Shown: positions 40,205 through 49,366 of the stretch, one piece after another
Numbering within the stretch: position 1 is the stretch's first letter
How the letters are laid out: every line of letters begins with the position of its first letter
Source of the DNA: Crossiella sp. S99.2
GTDB taxonomy: Bacteria; Actinomycetota; Actinomycetes; Mycobacteriales; Pseudonocardiaceae
Direction: 5' to 3'
Length of the DNA: 64,000 nt
NCBI RefSeq assembly: GCF_023094165.1
Contig: NZ_JALMDK010000017.1
Span: 62,001 to 126,000 of the forward strand
Made by a program: the position numbers and the translations under genes
Notes under the pieces: model-generated
Databases searched by the model: none
Told to the model about the DNA's origin: nothing
The model's input: the letters and a program-made list of their open reading frames with translations, nothing else

Positions 40205-41866
40205 GTGAACCATCATCATCACCACCATCATGACCATGACCACCCGCTACCCGAGGCACTCGACCAGGCGGTGCCGGACGAGGCGCTGCCGCCGGATGGG
40301 TTGTCCCGCCGGGCGATGCTGCGCCGGGCCGGGCTACTCGGCGCCGGACTCGCCGTGGCGCCAGGGATTCTCGGTGCGACCGCGAGTGCGGCGCCGCCCC
40401 CGCGTGGGGGTTACCGGTGGCTTGCCGGGGACCATCACATCCACACCCAGTACAGCCTGGACGGGCGCTACCGGGTGATCGACCACGTGCGGCAGGGCGC
40501 CGCGCACGGGCTGGACTGGATGGTGATCACCGACCACGGCGGGCCGACGCATGCCCGGATCGGGGTGGAACGGGTGCACCCGGAGATCGTGGCCGCGCGC
40601 CGGGATGTGCCGGAGGCGCTGGTGTTCCAGGGGCTGGAGTGGAACATTCCGGCCGCCGAGCATGGCACCGTGTTCGTCCACCCCGGACGGGAGGAAGTGC
40701 GCGTGCTCCAGGAGTTCGAGGGCTCCTTCGACGGCATCGTGCGCAACGCCCTGACCAACACCCCCGCCAACGAGGCACTGGCCATCGCGGGCATCGACTT
40801 CCTCGCCGACGCGTTGCGGCGCAGGCGGATCGAGGATGTGCTGTTCCTGGCCAACCACCCGGCCCGACAGGGGATCGACACCCCGCACGAGATCCGGAAC
40901 TGGCGCGATGCCCAGCCGCACATCGCGGTGGGCATGGAGGCCGCGCCGGGGCACCAGGCCGCGGGCATCGCCAAGCCGTTCGGCGCCGGGCTCTCCCGCG
41001 GCTACTACTTCATGGAGCCGGGCCCGGACTCCTTCCCCGCCTACCCGCCGGCGAGCTACCGGACCTTCGGTGGCTTCGACTGGATGACCGCCACCGTGGG
41101 CGGATTGTGGGACAGCCTGCTCGCCGAGGGCAGGCCGTGGTGGGTCACCGCGAACTCCGACTCGCACGCCATCTACGGCGACACCGCGGTCACCGGCCCC
41201 GGCTCGAACTTCGACCGCGACGGCAAGCTCGCCGACGCCGTGCACGGGAAGGTGCCCGACCTCACCAACGCCGACTTCTGGCCCGGCGCCTACACCCGCA
41301 CGCACGTCGGCGCGGACGGGCACTCCTATCGCGCGGTGATGGCCGGGATCCGGGCCGGGCGGGTCTGGGTGGACCACGGGGCGCTGGTGGCCGGGCTGGA
41401 CATCCGGCTGCGCACCGCGGACCGGTGGGCGCGGGACAGCGTCACGCTGGGCGGGGTGTTGCGGGCGCGGCGGGGCACCGCGCTGGAGCTGGTGATCAGC
41501 GTGGATCTGGCGCGGTTGCCGAACTGGGCGCAGTTCGTGCCGAAACTGGCCAGGGTGGACATCATCCAGGGCGCGGTGACCGGTCCGGTCGCCGACCGGG
41601 ACACCTTCTCCGCGCCGAAGACGAAGGTGGTGCGCTCCTTCACAGTCAACGCCACCGCGGGCACGGCGAAGTTCACCCACGCCCTCGGGCGCCTGGACGA
41701 GCCGTTCTATCTGCGGCTGCGGGGCACCGACGGCAAGCGGGTCGCGGTCGGACTCGGTGGTGCGGCGGTGGATCCGGCCGGTCCGGCGATGGACGTGGCC
41801 GGGGACGCCGACCCGTGGGAGGACCTGTGGTTCTACACCAACCCGATGTGGGCGCTGCCCGCGTAG
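40205..41866 (+). CDS. Secreted PHP-domain phosphoesterase with histidine-rich N-terminus
   Basis: 553 residues from the GTG at 40205 (a TTG at 40175 is another option). The N-terminus begins with a run of seven His and further HDHDH, then a Tat-like signal (SRRAMLRRAGLLGAGLAVAPGILGATASAA). The PHP metal motifs are GDHHIHTQYSLDG, ITDHGGPTH and LEWNIPAAEHG, with TANSDSHAIYGD as a later ligand site. Export in folded form with bound metal is likely, and the His-rich head may bind zinc or other metals. The substrate is unknown. A terminator follows at once. Confidence 0.8.
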   Translation: MNHHHHHHHDHDHPLPEALDQAVPDEALPPDGLSRRAMLRRAGLLGAGLAVAPGILGATASAAPPPRGGYRWLAGDHHIHTQYSLDGRYRVIDHVRQGAAHGLDWMVITDHGGPTHARIGVERVHPEIVAARRDVPEALVFQGLEWNIPAAEHGTVFVHPGREEVRVLQEFEGSFDGIVRNALTNTPANEALAIAGIDFLADALRRRRIEDVLFLANHPARQGIDTPHEIRNWRDAQPHIAVGMEAAPGHQAAGIAKPFGAGLSRGYYFMEPGPDSFPAYPPASYRTFGGFDWMTATVGGLWDSLLAEGRPWWVTANSDSHAIYGDTAVTGPGSNFDRDGKLADAVHGKVPDLTNADFWPGAYTRTHVGADGHSYRAVMAGIRAGRVWVDHGALVAGLDIRLRTADRWARDSVTLGGVLRARRGTALELVISVDLARLPNWAQFVPKLARVDIIQGAVTGPVADRDTFSAPKTKVVRSFTVNATAGTAKFTHALGRLDEPFYLRLRGTDGKRVAVGLGGAAVDPAGPAMDVAGDADPWEDLWFYTNPMWALPA

Positions 41867-41871
41867 GGCAT

Positions 41872-41905
41872 CCGCCGGCGCCCCGGGTCCACGGGGCGCC
41901 GGCGG
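41872..41905. terminator. Bidirectional terminator, left border of the pactamycin-like cluster
   Basis: A perfect 14-bp stem, CCGCCGGCGCCCCG at 41872-41885 and its complement at 41892-41905, with a 6-base loop. It lies between the convergent PHP gene and the ptmA-like aminotransferase gene and ends 3 bp before the latter's stop. Confidence 0.85.
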
Positions 41906-41908
41906 GAT

Positions 41909-43066
41909 TCAGCCGGGCTTGCCGCGCAGGGCGGTGATCACCGCGTGCACGTCCGCCGCGGTCATGGTGGCGCCCAGGCTGATCGTCACCGAGCGGCCCA
42001 GCAGGCTCTCGCTGGTCCGGCAGCGGGCGGGGGTGCCCCACCGGGTGCCCCACGGGGTGCGGCCGGCCCGGATCGCCGGATTGCCGTACACCGGTTGCCC
42101 TTGGTAGAGCGTGTGCGCGGGAATGCCGTGCGCGGTCAGCGCGGCCACCCGGTCGCGGGCGTCCAGGCGGGAGCCGAGGAAGAAGGTCAGGTCGCCGCCG
42201 GAGCCCTGCTCGTCGGGCAGTCGCCGCCAGTGCAAGTCCGGTAGTGCGGTGCGGACCTCGGTGGCCACCGCGCGCAGGTGCGCGAGCATCGGGTCTAGGC
42301 GGCCCAGTTGCACGCGGAGCAGGGCCGCGGTCAGTTCCGTCATGCGCAGGTTCACACCCAGGAACGCATCCGGCGCCTGCCCGCGGTCATTGCCCCTGGC
42401 GGTGGTGAACTGGCCGCCCTGGTCCTGGTAGCGGACAATCCGTTGGTGTGCAAGGGGATCGGTGACGCTGACCGCGCCGCCCTCGCCCGCGGTGAGGTTC
42501 TTCTCCAGCTGGAAGCTGAACGCGCCCGCGTCCCCGATGGCCCCGGCCCGGCGGCCCCGGTAGCGGACTCCGGCGGCCTGGGCGGCGTCCTCCACCACGA
42601 CCAGGTTGTGCTGCCGGGCCACCGCGAGGATGGGGTCCAGGTCGGCGGCGGCGTTGTTGAGGTGCACCGGCAGCACGCCCCAGGTGCGGTCGGTGATCTG
42701 CTCCGCCAGCGCCGCCGGGTCCAGCGTGAGGGTGTCGTCGACCTCGGCGAAAATCGGCACGCCGCGCGCCCAGACCACCGCGTTGGCGCAGGCGACGAAG
42801 GTGACCGCGGGCATGATCACCTCGGCGCCCTCCGGGATGCCCAGGCCGATCAGCGCGCAGGCCAGTGCGGCGGTGCCCGAGGAAACCCCTACGGTGTAAG
42901 GCACCGCCAGCAGCTCCGCCAGCTCCCGTTCGAAGGAATCCGTGCGGTGCAACAGATCCGGGCCGTAGTAGCGGAACAGCGACCGGGAGCGCAGCACTTC
43001 CAGCGCCGCCTTCTCCTCCGCCTCGCCCCACAGTGCCAGGCCGCGCCACGGCTCGTACCGCGTCAT
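41909..43066 (-). CDS. ptmA: DegT/DnrJ/EryC1-type aminotransferase (PtmA-like)
   Basis: 385 residues of the PLP sugar aminotransferase family: FERELAELLAVPYTVGVSSGTAALACALIGLGI, EVIMPAVTFVACANAVVWA, VVVEDAAQAAGVRYRGRRAG, and FSFQLEKNLTAGEGGAV with the PLP-binding Lys. In pactamycin synthesis PtmA is known to transaminate the oxidised N-acetylglucosamine unit while it is bound to the carrier protein. The assignment rests on family plus gene order. It overlaps the carbamoyltransferase stop by four bases (ATGA), so the two are coupled. The C-terminal part is rich in Gly/Arg/Thr (RAGRTPWGTRWGTPARCRTSESLLGR). Confidence 0.85.
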   Translation of the reverse strand: MTRYEPWRGLALWGEAEEKAALEVLRSRSLFRYYGPDLLHRTDSFERELAELLAVPYTVGVSSGTAALACALIGLGIPEGAEVIMPAVTFVACANAVVWARGVPIFAEVDDTLTLDPAALAEQITDRTWGVLPVHLNNAAADLDPILAVARQHNLVVVEDAAQAAGVRYRGRRAGAIGDAGAFSFQLEKNLTAGEGGAVSVTDPLAHQRIVRYQDQGGQFTTARGNDRGQAPDAFLGVNLRMTELTAALLRVQLGRLDPMLAHLRAVATEVRTALPDLHWRRLPDEQGSGGDLTFFLGSRLDARDRVAALTAHGIPAHTLYQGQPVYGNPAIRAGRTPWGTRWGTPARCRTSESLLGRSVTISLGATMTAADVHAVITALRGKPG

Positions 43067-44766
43067 CCGGTGGCCTCGGCCAGCGCGGTGTCCAGTTCCG
43101 GTTCGCTGTGCGCCACCAGGTAGTCCTCCAGGAACAGGTAGTCCAGTTTGCTGGGCCCGAAGAAGGCCAGTGCCTGCGCCGGGGTTTCCACGATCGGCTC
43201 GCCCCGGTCGTTGAAGGAGGTGTTGAGCACCACCGGCACTCCGGTCAGTTCATCGAAGCGGGCCACCAGGTCATAGAAGGATCCGTTGGCCTCCCGCGTC
43301 ACCGTCTGCACGCGGGCGGTGCCGTCGACGTGGGTGATCGCGGGCACCTCGGTCCTGCGGTGCGCCCGGACCGGGGCCACGATCAGCATGAACGGTGACT
43401 CGATGTCCAGGTCGAAGTAGTCCGCGCAGCGCTCGGCCAGCACGGCCGGGGCGAAGGGGCGGAAGGATTCCCGGTGCTTGACCTTGCTGTTGAGGATGTC
43501 CTTCATCTCGGGCCGCCGGGGGTCGGCCAGGATGCTGCGGTGGCCCAGTGCGCGCGGGCCGAACTCCGAGCCGCCGGTGAACCAGCCGAGCAGCGCGCCC
43601 CGGGGCAACAACTCCGCGGCCAGCCGGGCCGGGCGCTCAACCCGGCGGTAGGGCAGTCCCGCCGCATCCAGTGCGGCCGTCAGTTCCGCGTCGGGGTAGG
43701 TGCGGCCGAGGTAGGTGTGGGCCTGCGGGCGAGGCCGCCGGCCGGTGCCGCGTGGCCGGGGACGTTCGCCGAGCTGGTGGTAGCCGTAGTAGGCGCAGCC
43801 GATCGCGCAGCCGTTGTCCCCGGCGGCGGGCTGGGCGAACACCTCGGTGAAGGGCGTGTGCCGCAACAGTTTCCCGTTGGCCACCGAGTTCAGCGCCACT
43901 CCGCCGGCCAGGGCCAGCCGGGTCAGCCCGGTCTCCCGCTGCAGCCAGCGCGCCGCGTGCAGCAGCGCGGTCTCCAGGGTTTCCTGCGCCGCCCACGCCA
44001 GGTCCGCGGCCCGCGCGAAGCGGTCCTCCCCCTCCAGGCCGTCCAGGACGTGTTCGAGGAAGTCCAGCAGACCGTCCTCCCCCTTGAGGTGCAAGGCGAA
44101 CCGGCCCTCCGGCAGCAGTTCCAGATGCCGCCGGAACCGCGCCAGGTAGCGGTCGCCGCCGTAGGGGGCCAGCCCCATGGTCTTGCCGTCCTCGGTGAGA
44201 TACCAGGGACCTTCCTCATAGAGGGTGAAGCCGATCGCGCGGCTGACCGCCTTGTACAGGAAGCCGAGCGAGTGGTTGCTGTCCCCGGCCTGGTACACGC
44301 GATCGGCGTGCCTGCCGTCGGTGGTCCACTCGGTGCCGTAGACCTTGGACAGCTCGTGGATGCCCACCCCGCGCCCCACGCCGAGGGTCAGCGTCTCCAC
44401 GCCGTGCCCGTCGATCATGCTGCCCGCGCCGTCGGCCACCAGGATCGCCGCCTCCGCGAACGGGGAGGGGTAGAAGGCGCTGGCGGCGTGCGCGAGGTGG
44501 TGCCGGATCAGGTGGGTGCGGCCGCGGAAGTGGAAGTAGCAGGTGGGCAGCAGGGTGTCGTCGGCGACGATGAAGTCGACCTCGGCCAGCCGGGCGCCGT
44601 GGGTGTCCAGGCAGTACCGCCAGCCCCGGTTGGCCAGCGAGTTGACGTTGACCGCGTACTTGCGGCGGGCCAGCCGCTCCTCCTCGATGCCGACGCTGAT
44701 CTCTCCCTCGTGCACCAGAGCGGCGGAGAAGTCGTGATTGGAACCACCGAGACCGAGCGCGAGCAT
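43063..44766 (-). CDS. ptmB: NodU/CmcH-type carbamoyltransferase (PtmB-like)
   Basis: 567 residues from the ATG at 44766, with AAGGA seven bases upstream. The N-terminal Kae1-like carbamoyladenylate domain shows LGLGGSNHDFSAALVHEGEISVGIEEERLARRKY, HHLAHAASAFYPSPFAEAAILVADGAG and LAGGVALNSVANGKLL. The C-terminal domain shows GSEFGPRALGHRSILADPR and GVPVVLNTSFNDRGEPIV. It uses carbamoyl phosphate and ATP. PtmB carbamoylates the amino group installed by PtmA, giving the urea of pactamycin. It is divergent from the radical SAM gene. Confidence 0.88.
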   Translation of the reverse strand: MLALGLGGSNHDFSAALVHEGEISVGIEEERLARRKYAVNVNSLANRGWRYCLDTHGARLAEVDFIVADDTLLPTCYFHFRGRTHLIRHHLAHAASAFYPSPFAEAAILVADGAGSMIDGHGVETLTLGVGRGVGIHELSKVYGTEWTTDGRHADRVYQAGDSNHSLGFLYKAVSRAIGFTLYEEGPWYLTEDGKTMGLAPYGGDRYLARFRRHLELLPEGRFALHLKGEDGLLDFLEHVLDGLEGEDRFARAADLAWAAQETLETALLHAARWLQRETGLTRLALAGGVALNSVANGKLLRHTPFTEVFAQPAAGDNGCAIGCAYYGYHQLGERPRPRGTGRRPRPQAHTYLGRTYPDAELTAALDAAGLPYRRVERPARLAAELLPRGALLGWFTGGSEFGPRALGHRSILADPRRPEMKDILNSKVKHRESFRPFAPAVLAERCADYFDLDIESPFMLIVAPVRAHRRTEVPAITHVDGTARVQTVTREANGSFYDLVARFDELTGVPVVLNTSFNDRGEPIVETPAQALAFFGPSKLDYLFLEDYLVAHSEPELDTALAEATG

Positions 44767-44894
44767 ACGCGTGTCCTTACCCGCAGGAAAATGGGGACGG
44801 TCGAGATTCGCGAGTTTACCGACCACTTCCGGCCCGGTCCAGGAATTGACCGCCGAGTTCTACAGTGTGCTTTCCATCGGTACCGTATGGCGTA

Positions 44895-44924
44895 TTGACC
44901 TTCACTCGACGGCTCTCCTACGCT
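44895..44924 (+). promoter_or_regulatory. Candidate promoter of the ptmC-ptmD pair
   Basis: TTGACC (44895-44900) and TACGCT (44919-44924) are separated by 18 bp, placing a start near 44931, about 30 bp before the first possible start codon of the ptmC-like gene. It lies in the 193-bp divergent gap with the ptmB-like gene. Confidence 0.45.
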
Positions 44925-44959
44925 CGAAAAACCGAACGGACCGGAATGCCTCCCGAATC

Positions 44960-46102
44960 ATGGGGTACGGCGTGGCACTCAAGAACGACTATCGCGCGGC
45001 GATGTTCGCGAACCGGGACGAGCACAATCGACTGCGGCTGCTGATGAACGACATGGTCATCGAGGAGCAGCTCTGCCAGATGCGGTGTTCGTACTGCCTG
45101 ACCGAGGACTTCAACCTGCTGATGAACGTGCCGGACGCCAAGTTCCGGCTCACCACGGACCGGCGGGCGGACTGGCACCGGATCCTGGACGCCTATCACC
45201 AGCAGGTGGACAGTCCGATCATGCGACTCTCCGGCGGTGAGTTCTTCTGGTTGAAAGGCTCCACCGAATTCGTAGCCGAATGCAGTAGCAAGTACGAGGT
45301 TGTCCAGGTAATCACCAACGGGGTCTTCCTCACCGACGCCCGGCTGGACGCGCTGGCCGCGCTGGGCAACTGCCAGCTCTGCCTGTCCCTGGACGGGCAC
45401 ACCCTGGAGATGAACGCGCACCGGCTGCCGCCCAAGCAGCACCGGCTGTTCGAGGTGATCATGCGTGGCCTGGACGGCGCGGTCGAACGCGGCATCCCGG
45501 TCGAGGTGCAGTCGGTGCTCAGCAACGTCAACGTGACCGGGCAGGCCGCCTTCGCCGAGTTCCTGCTGGAGCGGTACGGCCAGGGCGCGATGCTGTACTT
45601 CTTCCCGGTGCGCGGGGAGGCCAAGGACAACCTGGCCCCGCCGCTGGGCGAGCACTTCGCCGAGTTGCTGGCCCGCTACGACGAGCTGGCGCCGGTGCTG
45701 CCGCCGAGGGCCTTCGTCGAACACATCGGCAACCAGCTGCGCACCGGCGTGCGCACCCTGCGCTGTTACGCCACCGCGACCATGGTCCAGCTGTTCGGGC
45801 AGGGCGATGTGTCCTGCTGCCCCTACGCCTGGCTCAAACCCATGGGCAACGTGACCAAGGAGCCGCAGCTCATCCACGAGCAGTTCGGCAGGCACCAGCA
45901 CTACGAGATGTTCATGCAGCCGCGGCCGCGGTTCCCGTACTGCCGCAGCTGCACCGGGCCGATCGACGTGGTCAACCTGTACCTGCTGGACCACATCTCC
46001 GACGCGGAGATCACCCGCTGCGCGCCGTACGCGGGCCCGAGGGCCCTGGCCCGGCTGCGGGAGCTGAAGTCGACCTTCGCACCAGTGTTCGGGAGCGCGT
46101 GA
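44960..46102 (+). CDS. ptmC: Radical SAM enzyme with SPASM-like C-terminal Cys (PtmC-like)
   Basis: 380 residues from the ATG at 44960; the GTG at 44972 (VALKNDYRAAM) has a better GGGG site. CQMRCSYC is the CxxxCxxC motif, followed by RLSGGEFFWLKGSTEF and LCLSLDGHTLEMNAHRLPP. C-terminal Cys residues (LRCYATATMVQLFGQGDVSCCPYAW and YCRSCTG) look like ligands for an auxiliary Fe-S cluster, as in SPASM/Twitch proteins. Its position directly before a methyltransferase gene matches ptmC. The reaction is not settled; ring contraction of the amino sugar to the cyclopentane is one speculative role for the cluster's radical enzymes. Confidence 0.8.
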   Translation: MGYGVALKNDYRAAMFANRDEHNRLRLLMNDMVIEEQLCQMRCSYCLTEDFNLLMNVPDAKFRLTTDRRADWHRILDAYHQQVDSPIMRLSGGEFFWLKGSTEFVAECSSKYEVVQVITNGVFLTDARLDALAALGNCQLCLSLDGHTLEMNAHRLPPKQHRLFEVIMRGLDGAVERGIPVEVQSVLSNVNVTGQAAFAEFLLERYGQGAMLYFFPVRGEAKDNLAPPLGEHFAELLARYDELAPVLPPRAFVEHIGNQLRTGVRTLRCYATATMVQLFGQGDVSCCPYAWLKPMGNVTKEPQLIHEQFGRHQHYEMFMQPRPRFPYCRSCTGPIDVVNLYLLDHISDAEITRCAPYAGPRALARLRELKSTFAPVFGSA

Positions 46103-47166
46103 TGATCTCGGTGGACGGACTGGGCCCTGCCGACTACGAGCGGGCCGACGCCGCCCGGCTGACCCGGTTGCCCCAGCACGACCTGCTGGTCATGGCGGGC
46201 GCCCGCTTCGGCGACCTCGCGCCGTGGCGCAACCCGGAGTACCTGCGCGCGGTGGCCGGACTGCCCGAGGAGCAGGCGCTGGCCGCCCTGTTCGTGCTGG
46301 GACGGCAGGTGCCCGTGGCGGCGCTGCCCACACCGCTGCTGGAGCTGCTGGACCGCACCAAGATCGTCTCCGGTGAGTCGGGCCTGCTCTCGGCCGAGTA
46401 CGCGCTGGTGCGGCTGGAGGGCCTGACGGTGCTGGCGGCCTGGCGCGCGGCCGGCCGGGAAACCGGCTCGTACGCGCCCTGGGTGGGCACCGACACCAGC
46501 ACGCTCTGCCGGCTGGTGGCCGCCCGGCGCACCGCCAGGACCGCGCTGGACCTGGGCTGCGGCACGGGCGCGCTGGCGATGACGGCGGCCCGCAACGGCG
46601 CGCGGGCGCTCGCGGTGGACATCAACCCGGAGTGCCTGGCCGCGACCACCTTCAACGCCGCCCTCAACGGTCTGGCCGACCGGGTCACCGTGCGGCAGGC
46701 CGATATGGCGGCCCTGGACCTGGGCGAGCGGTTCGACCTGGTGCTCTCCAATCCGCCGTTCCTGCCGATGCGCCGGGGGGCGCTGGGCTGGCTCGCCGGG
46801 GAGGGCGGACCGGACGGGCTGGACTTCGTGCGGGCCATCGTGCGCCAGCTCCCGGAGCTGCTGACCGAACGGGGTGAGGCGCTGGTGCAGTTCGCCTCCT
46901 TCGGCGATGCGCGCGGCCCGTTCTGCGCGGCCCAGCTGGCCGATGAGCTGGCCGGGCTCGGCCTGTCCGGGCGGATGCTGCTCAAGCCGCCGACGCCGCC
47001 GCGCTGGCCGGCCTTCGCCGAACGCGACGAGCAGCTCAACCTGGCCGGGGAACTCGGGCGGGAGCACCGCGCCTACGTCGAGAGCATCGGGGCCACGCAC
47101 TATCACCCGTGTGTGCTCGCGCTGCGGCCCGGCGCGGGCGGGCTGACGGTGGGCCGGTACAGCTGA
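46102..47166 (+). CDS. ptmD: SAM-dependent methyltransferase (PtmD-like)
   Basis: 354 residues. GGGAG stands six bases before the ATG at 46102, whose A is the last base of the previous stop. It has a helical N-terminal domain (about 1-140), then the class I fold: TALDLGCGTGALAMTAARNGA (motif I), ALAVDINPECLAATTFNAALNGL, and LVLSNPPFLP, the NPPF/Y active-site motif of N-methyltransferases of the HemK/N6-adenine type. In pactamycin PtmD is assigned to N-methylation of the urea. It is translationally coupled to the radical SAM gene. Confidence 0.84.
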   Translation: MISVDGLGPADYERADAARLTRLPQHDLLVMAGARFGDLAPWRNPEYLRAVAGLPEEQALAALFVLGRQVPVAALPTPLLELLDRTKIVSGESGLLSAEYALVRLEGLTVLAAWRAAGRETGSYAPWVGTDTSTLCRLVAARRTARTALDLGCGTGALAMTAARNGARALAVDINPECLAATTFNAALNGLADRVTVRQADMAALDLGERFDLVLSNPPFLPMRRGALGWLAGEGGPDGLDFVRAIVRQLPELLTERGEALVQFASFGDARGPFCAAQLADELAGLGLSGRMLLKPPTPPRWPAFAERDEQLNLAGELGREHRAYVESIGATHYHPCVLALRPGAGGLTVGRYS

Positions 47167-47172
47167 TCCCGC

Positions 47173-47697
47173 TCACCCCACCAGCCAGCCCGGTCCCAGG
47201 TCGGCCAGCTCCTGCCGGGCGATCTCGGTGACCACGGCCTGCTCGTCCCGGTGCGTGGTCTCGATGAGCCGGACCCCCGGCACCTCGGGCACGTCCTGGT
47301 CCAGGTGCGTCAGCGCGAGCCGCCCGGTGACCAGGTGCGGGGCGGCGTGGTCCTGCCGGATGCGGTCGGCGAGCGCGTCCGGTCCGGCGCACAGCCCGTA
47401 CACCACAGGCGTGGTGCCCAGCGCGCACAGCACCTCCAGCACCGGCTCGTAGGTGCGCCCGCCGGCCAGGATCACCCCGTGCACCACGATCACCCTCGCC
47501 CCCCACTCCCGGTAGGCGGGGATGCGGGCGCCCAGTTCGGCCGCCATCAGCCGGTACAGGGGTTCGCCGGACTCCCACGGGTGCACGAACGGATCGCAGT
47601 CCAGCACCGCGACCGGCACCCGGTAGCAGGAGACCAGCCGCTGGGCCACGTGCGTTTTGCCCACCCCGGGGGCGCCGGTGATCACCAGGACGCGCAC
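47173..47697 (-). CDS. ptmE: P-loop NTPase / kinase-like protein (PtmE-like)
   Basis: 174 residues. Walker A is VITGAPGVGKTHVAQRL near the N-terminus. VLDCDPFVHPWESGEPLYRLMAAELGARIPAY and VYGLCAGPDALADRIRQDHA follow, similar to small-molecule kinases of the AAA_33 type. It is encoded just after the atypical response regulator, a pairing also found for ptmE and ptmF, which act as pathway regulators in Streptomyces pactum as far as I recall. The biochemical substrate is unknown. Confidence 0.72.
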   Translation of the reverse strand: MRVLVITGAPGVGKTHVAQRLVSCYRVPVAVLDCDPFVHPWESGEPLYRLMAAELGARIPAYREWGARVIVVHGVILAGGRTYEPVLEVLCALGTTPVVYGLCAGPDALADRIRQDHAAPHLVTGRLALTHLDQDVPEVPGVRLIETTHRDEQAVVTEIARQELADLGPGWLVG

Positions 47698-47701
47698 GCG
47701 G

Positions 47702-48328
47702 CTACCGCGTGTCCTCGACCGTGCCGACCAGCCGGAAGCCCAGGTGCGGCACCTTGAGGATCTTCGCGCCGGAGTCGAGGTCGGCCAGCTTCTGCCGCAG
47801 CACCGACACCACCGTGTTCACGTCCTCGCCGCCGGTGGCCGCGGTCAGTTCCGCGCGCGAGACGATCTGCCCGGGTTTGCCCGCCAGTGCCCGCAGCAGC
47901 CCCGCCTCGGCCGCGCTCGCCTGCGTTTGCCGGGACGGGGAGCGCAGCAGTCCGGGCGACAAGGTCAGCCGCTGCGCGGGCTCGGGTGGGGCGACCGATT
48001 TGAGGTAGCCCAGTGCCGCCACCACCCGGGGCCGTCGCAACGGCGTGGCCAGCGCGAACGCGTAGCCGTCGGTGAGCGCCCCGAGCACGCCGGTGGCCGA
48101 GACGGATTCCAGCACCGCGATCGGGTAGCCGCCACGCCGGCGCACCTCGGCCGGGGAGGGCTCGACCGCCTCGCCCGCGGTGCGGTGCAGGGCGCACAGC
48201 AGGACGTCCGCCACGCGCGCCCCGGCCGCCTCGGGATCGGCGTGGTGCACCGCGAGGCCGAGTTCGGCGCACGCCTCGGTGACCACGGCGAGATCCGCCG
48301 CCGCCAGTGTTCCGGCCAGCACGTACAT
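47702..48328 (-). CDS. ptmF: Atypical OmpR-type response regulator (PtmF-like)
   Basis: 208 residues. The N-terminal half resembles a receiver domain, but the phosphoacceptor position reads VADVLLCALHR (Cys where LLD is expected) and the usual acidic pair is missing, so phosphorylation is unlikely. The C-terminal half (ASAAEAGLLRALAGKPGQIVSRAELTAATGGEDVNTVVSVLRQKLADLDSGAKILKVPHLGFRLV) is a winged helix of the OmpR type. No histidine kinase is nearby. It is probably the cluster-specific activator and may bind the 11-bp direct repeat at 49367-49383. Confidence 0.8.
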   Translation of the reverse strand: MYVLAGTLAAADLAVVTEACAELGLAVHHADPEAAGARVADVLLCALHRTAGEAVEPSPAEVRRRGGYPIAVLESVSATGVLGALTDGYAFALATPLRRPRVVAALGYLKSVAPPEPAQRLTLSPGLLRSPSRQTQASAAEAGLLRALAGKPGQIVSRAELTAATGGEDVNTVVSVLRQKLADLDSGAKILKVPHLGFRLVGTVEDTR

Positions 48329-48344
48329 CCCGGTTCCTCCCTGT

Positions 48345-49304
48345 TCAGCTCCAGACCCGTTCGGCGGCCACGTCCGGCCCGGCCAGTGCCCGCTCGTACC
48401 GGGCCACCCGGCGCCGGATGCCCGCGCGCACCTGGATGCGGTAGGCCTTGAGCGCCTCCTGTTTGGCCTGCCCGGCCGTGGCGTCCATCGGCAGCAGCCG
48501 CGGCCGGAGCCGGTCCAGCCCGGCCGCGCGCAACCGCGGGGCCAGTGCCGCGCTCAGCTCCTCGGCGGAGGTGAACAGCGAGTACGGCTGGTCCTCGTAG
48601 AACACGAGCCGGCTGCCCGGCAACGCGCCCCTGGCGGCGAGGGCCAGCACGGCCTCGCGGCAGAGCAGGTGATCGACGTGCCCGCCCACCGCCAGCGGCA
48701 GGTACACCTCGGCGCATCCGGTGAGTTCCTTGGCCAGCCTGGCGGTCAGCGCCGCGAACAGCTCCGGCTCCCCGGTGTGCCCGGCCGCCGGGTCCGGCGC
48801 CAGGAAGCCGGCCGCGTGCTCCGGGCGGTCGGCGGCGTCGAGGAAACCCAGCAGTTCGGGATCGGCGCCCAGCACCCGGCAGGCCACGAGTTCCTCGGCT
48901 GCCAGCAGCCGGGTGGTCAGCTCGGGGCGGGCCGCGTAGTAGGGGATGCTGGTCCAGGTCTCCACGCTGAACACATCGAGCACCCGGCCGCCGCGCGCGG
49001 CCAGCAGGCCGCCCAGCGCGAGCACGGCGTCATCCGGGTGCGGCGAGACCACGACCGGCGCCGCACCCGCGCGGGGCCGGGGTGGCGGGGCCAGCACGAG
49101 CAGCCCGGCGCGGTGACTCTGCCGCAGCCGGTCCCGCTCCGCCGGGGGGAAGTCCCGCAGGGCCCGGGTGCCGTCGCAGCGGGCCAGCAGGTCCGGACCG
49201 GCCGGCGGTGGCTCGACCGGACGGCCCAGGAATCGAATTCCGGTGGCGGTGACCTCCGTATGGGGCAGCGCGATGGGCCGCCACGCATCCGGCAGTTCCG
49301 TCAT
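48345..49304 (-). CDS. ptmG: PIG-L/LmbE-type deacetylase (PtmG-like)
   Basis: 319 residues from the ATG at 49304. The zinc motif is VVVSPHPDDAVLALGGLLAARG, with the distal His in VGGHVDHLLCREAVL. The catalytic domain starts near residue 80. The first 80 residues (ELPDAWRPIALPHTEVTATGIRFLGRPVEPPPAGPDLLARCDG...) form an extra N-terminal part. PtmG removes the acetyl group of the N-acetylglucosamine-derived unit in pactamycin synthesis. It is the first gene of a leftward G-F-E group, divergent from ptmH. Confidence 0.85.
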   Translation of the reverse strand: MTELPDAWRPIALPHTEVTATGIRFLGRPVEPPPAGPDLLARCDGTRALRDFPPAERDRLRQSHRAGLLVLAPPPRPRAGAAPVVVSPHPDDAVLALGGLLAARGGRVLDVFSVETWTSIPYYAARPELTTRLLAAEELVACRVLGADPELLGFLDAADRPEHAAGFLAPDPAAGHTGEPELFAALTARLAKELTGCAEVYLPLAVGGHVDHLLCREAVLALAARGALPGSRLVFYEDQPYSLFTSAEELSAALAPRLRAAGLDRLRPRLLPMDATAGQAKQEALKAYRIQVRAGIRRRVARYERALAGPDVAAERVWS

Positions 49305-49366
49305 TCGCTTAGCGTAGCCGCCGCGGCCAAGCACAACGATCCGCACAGCAAATGTAATTCGATTGG

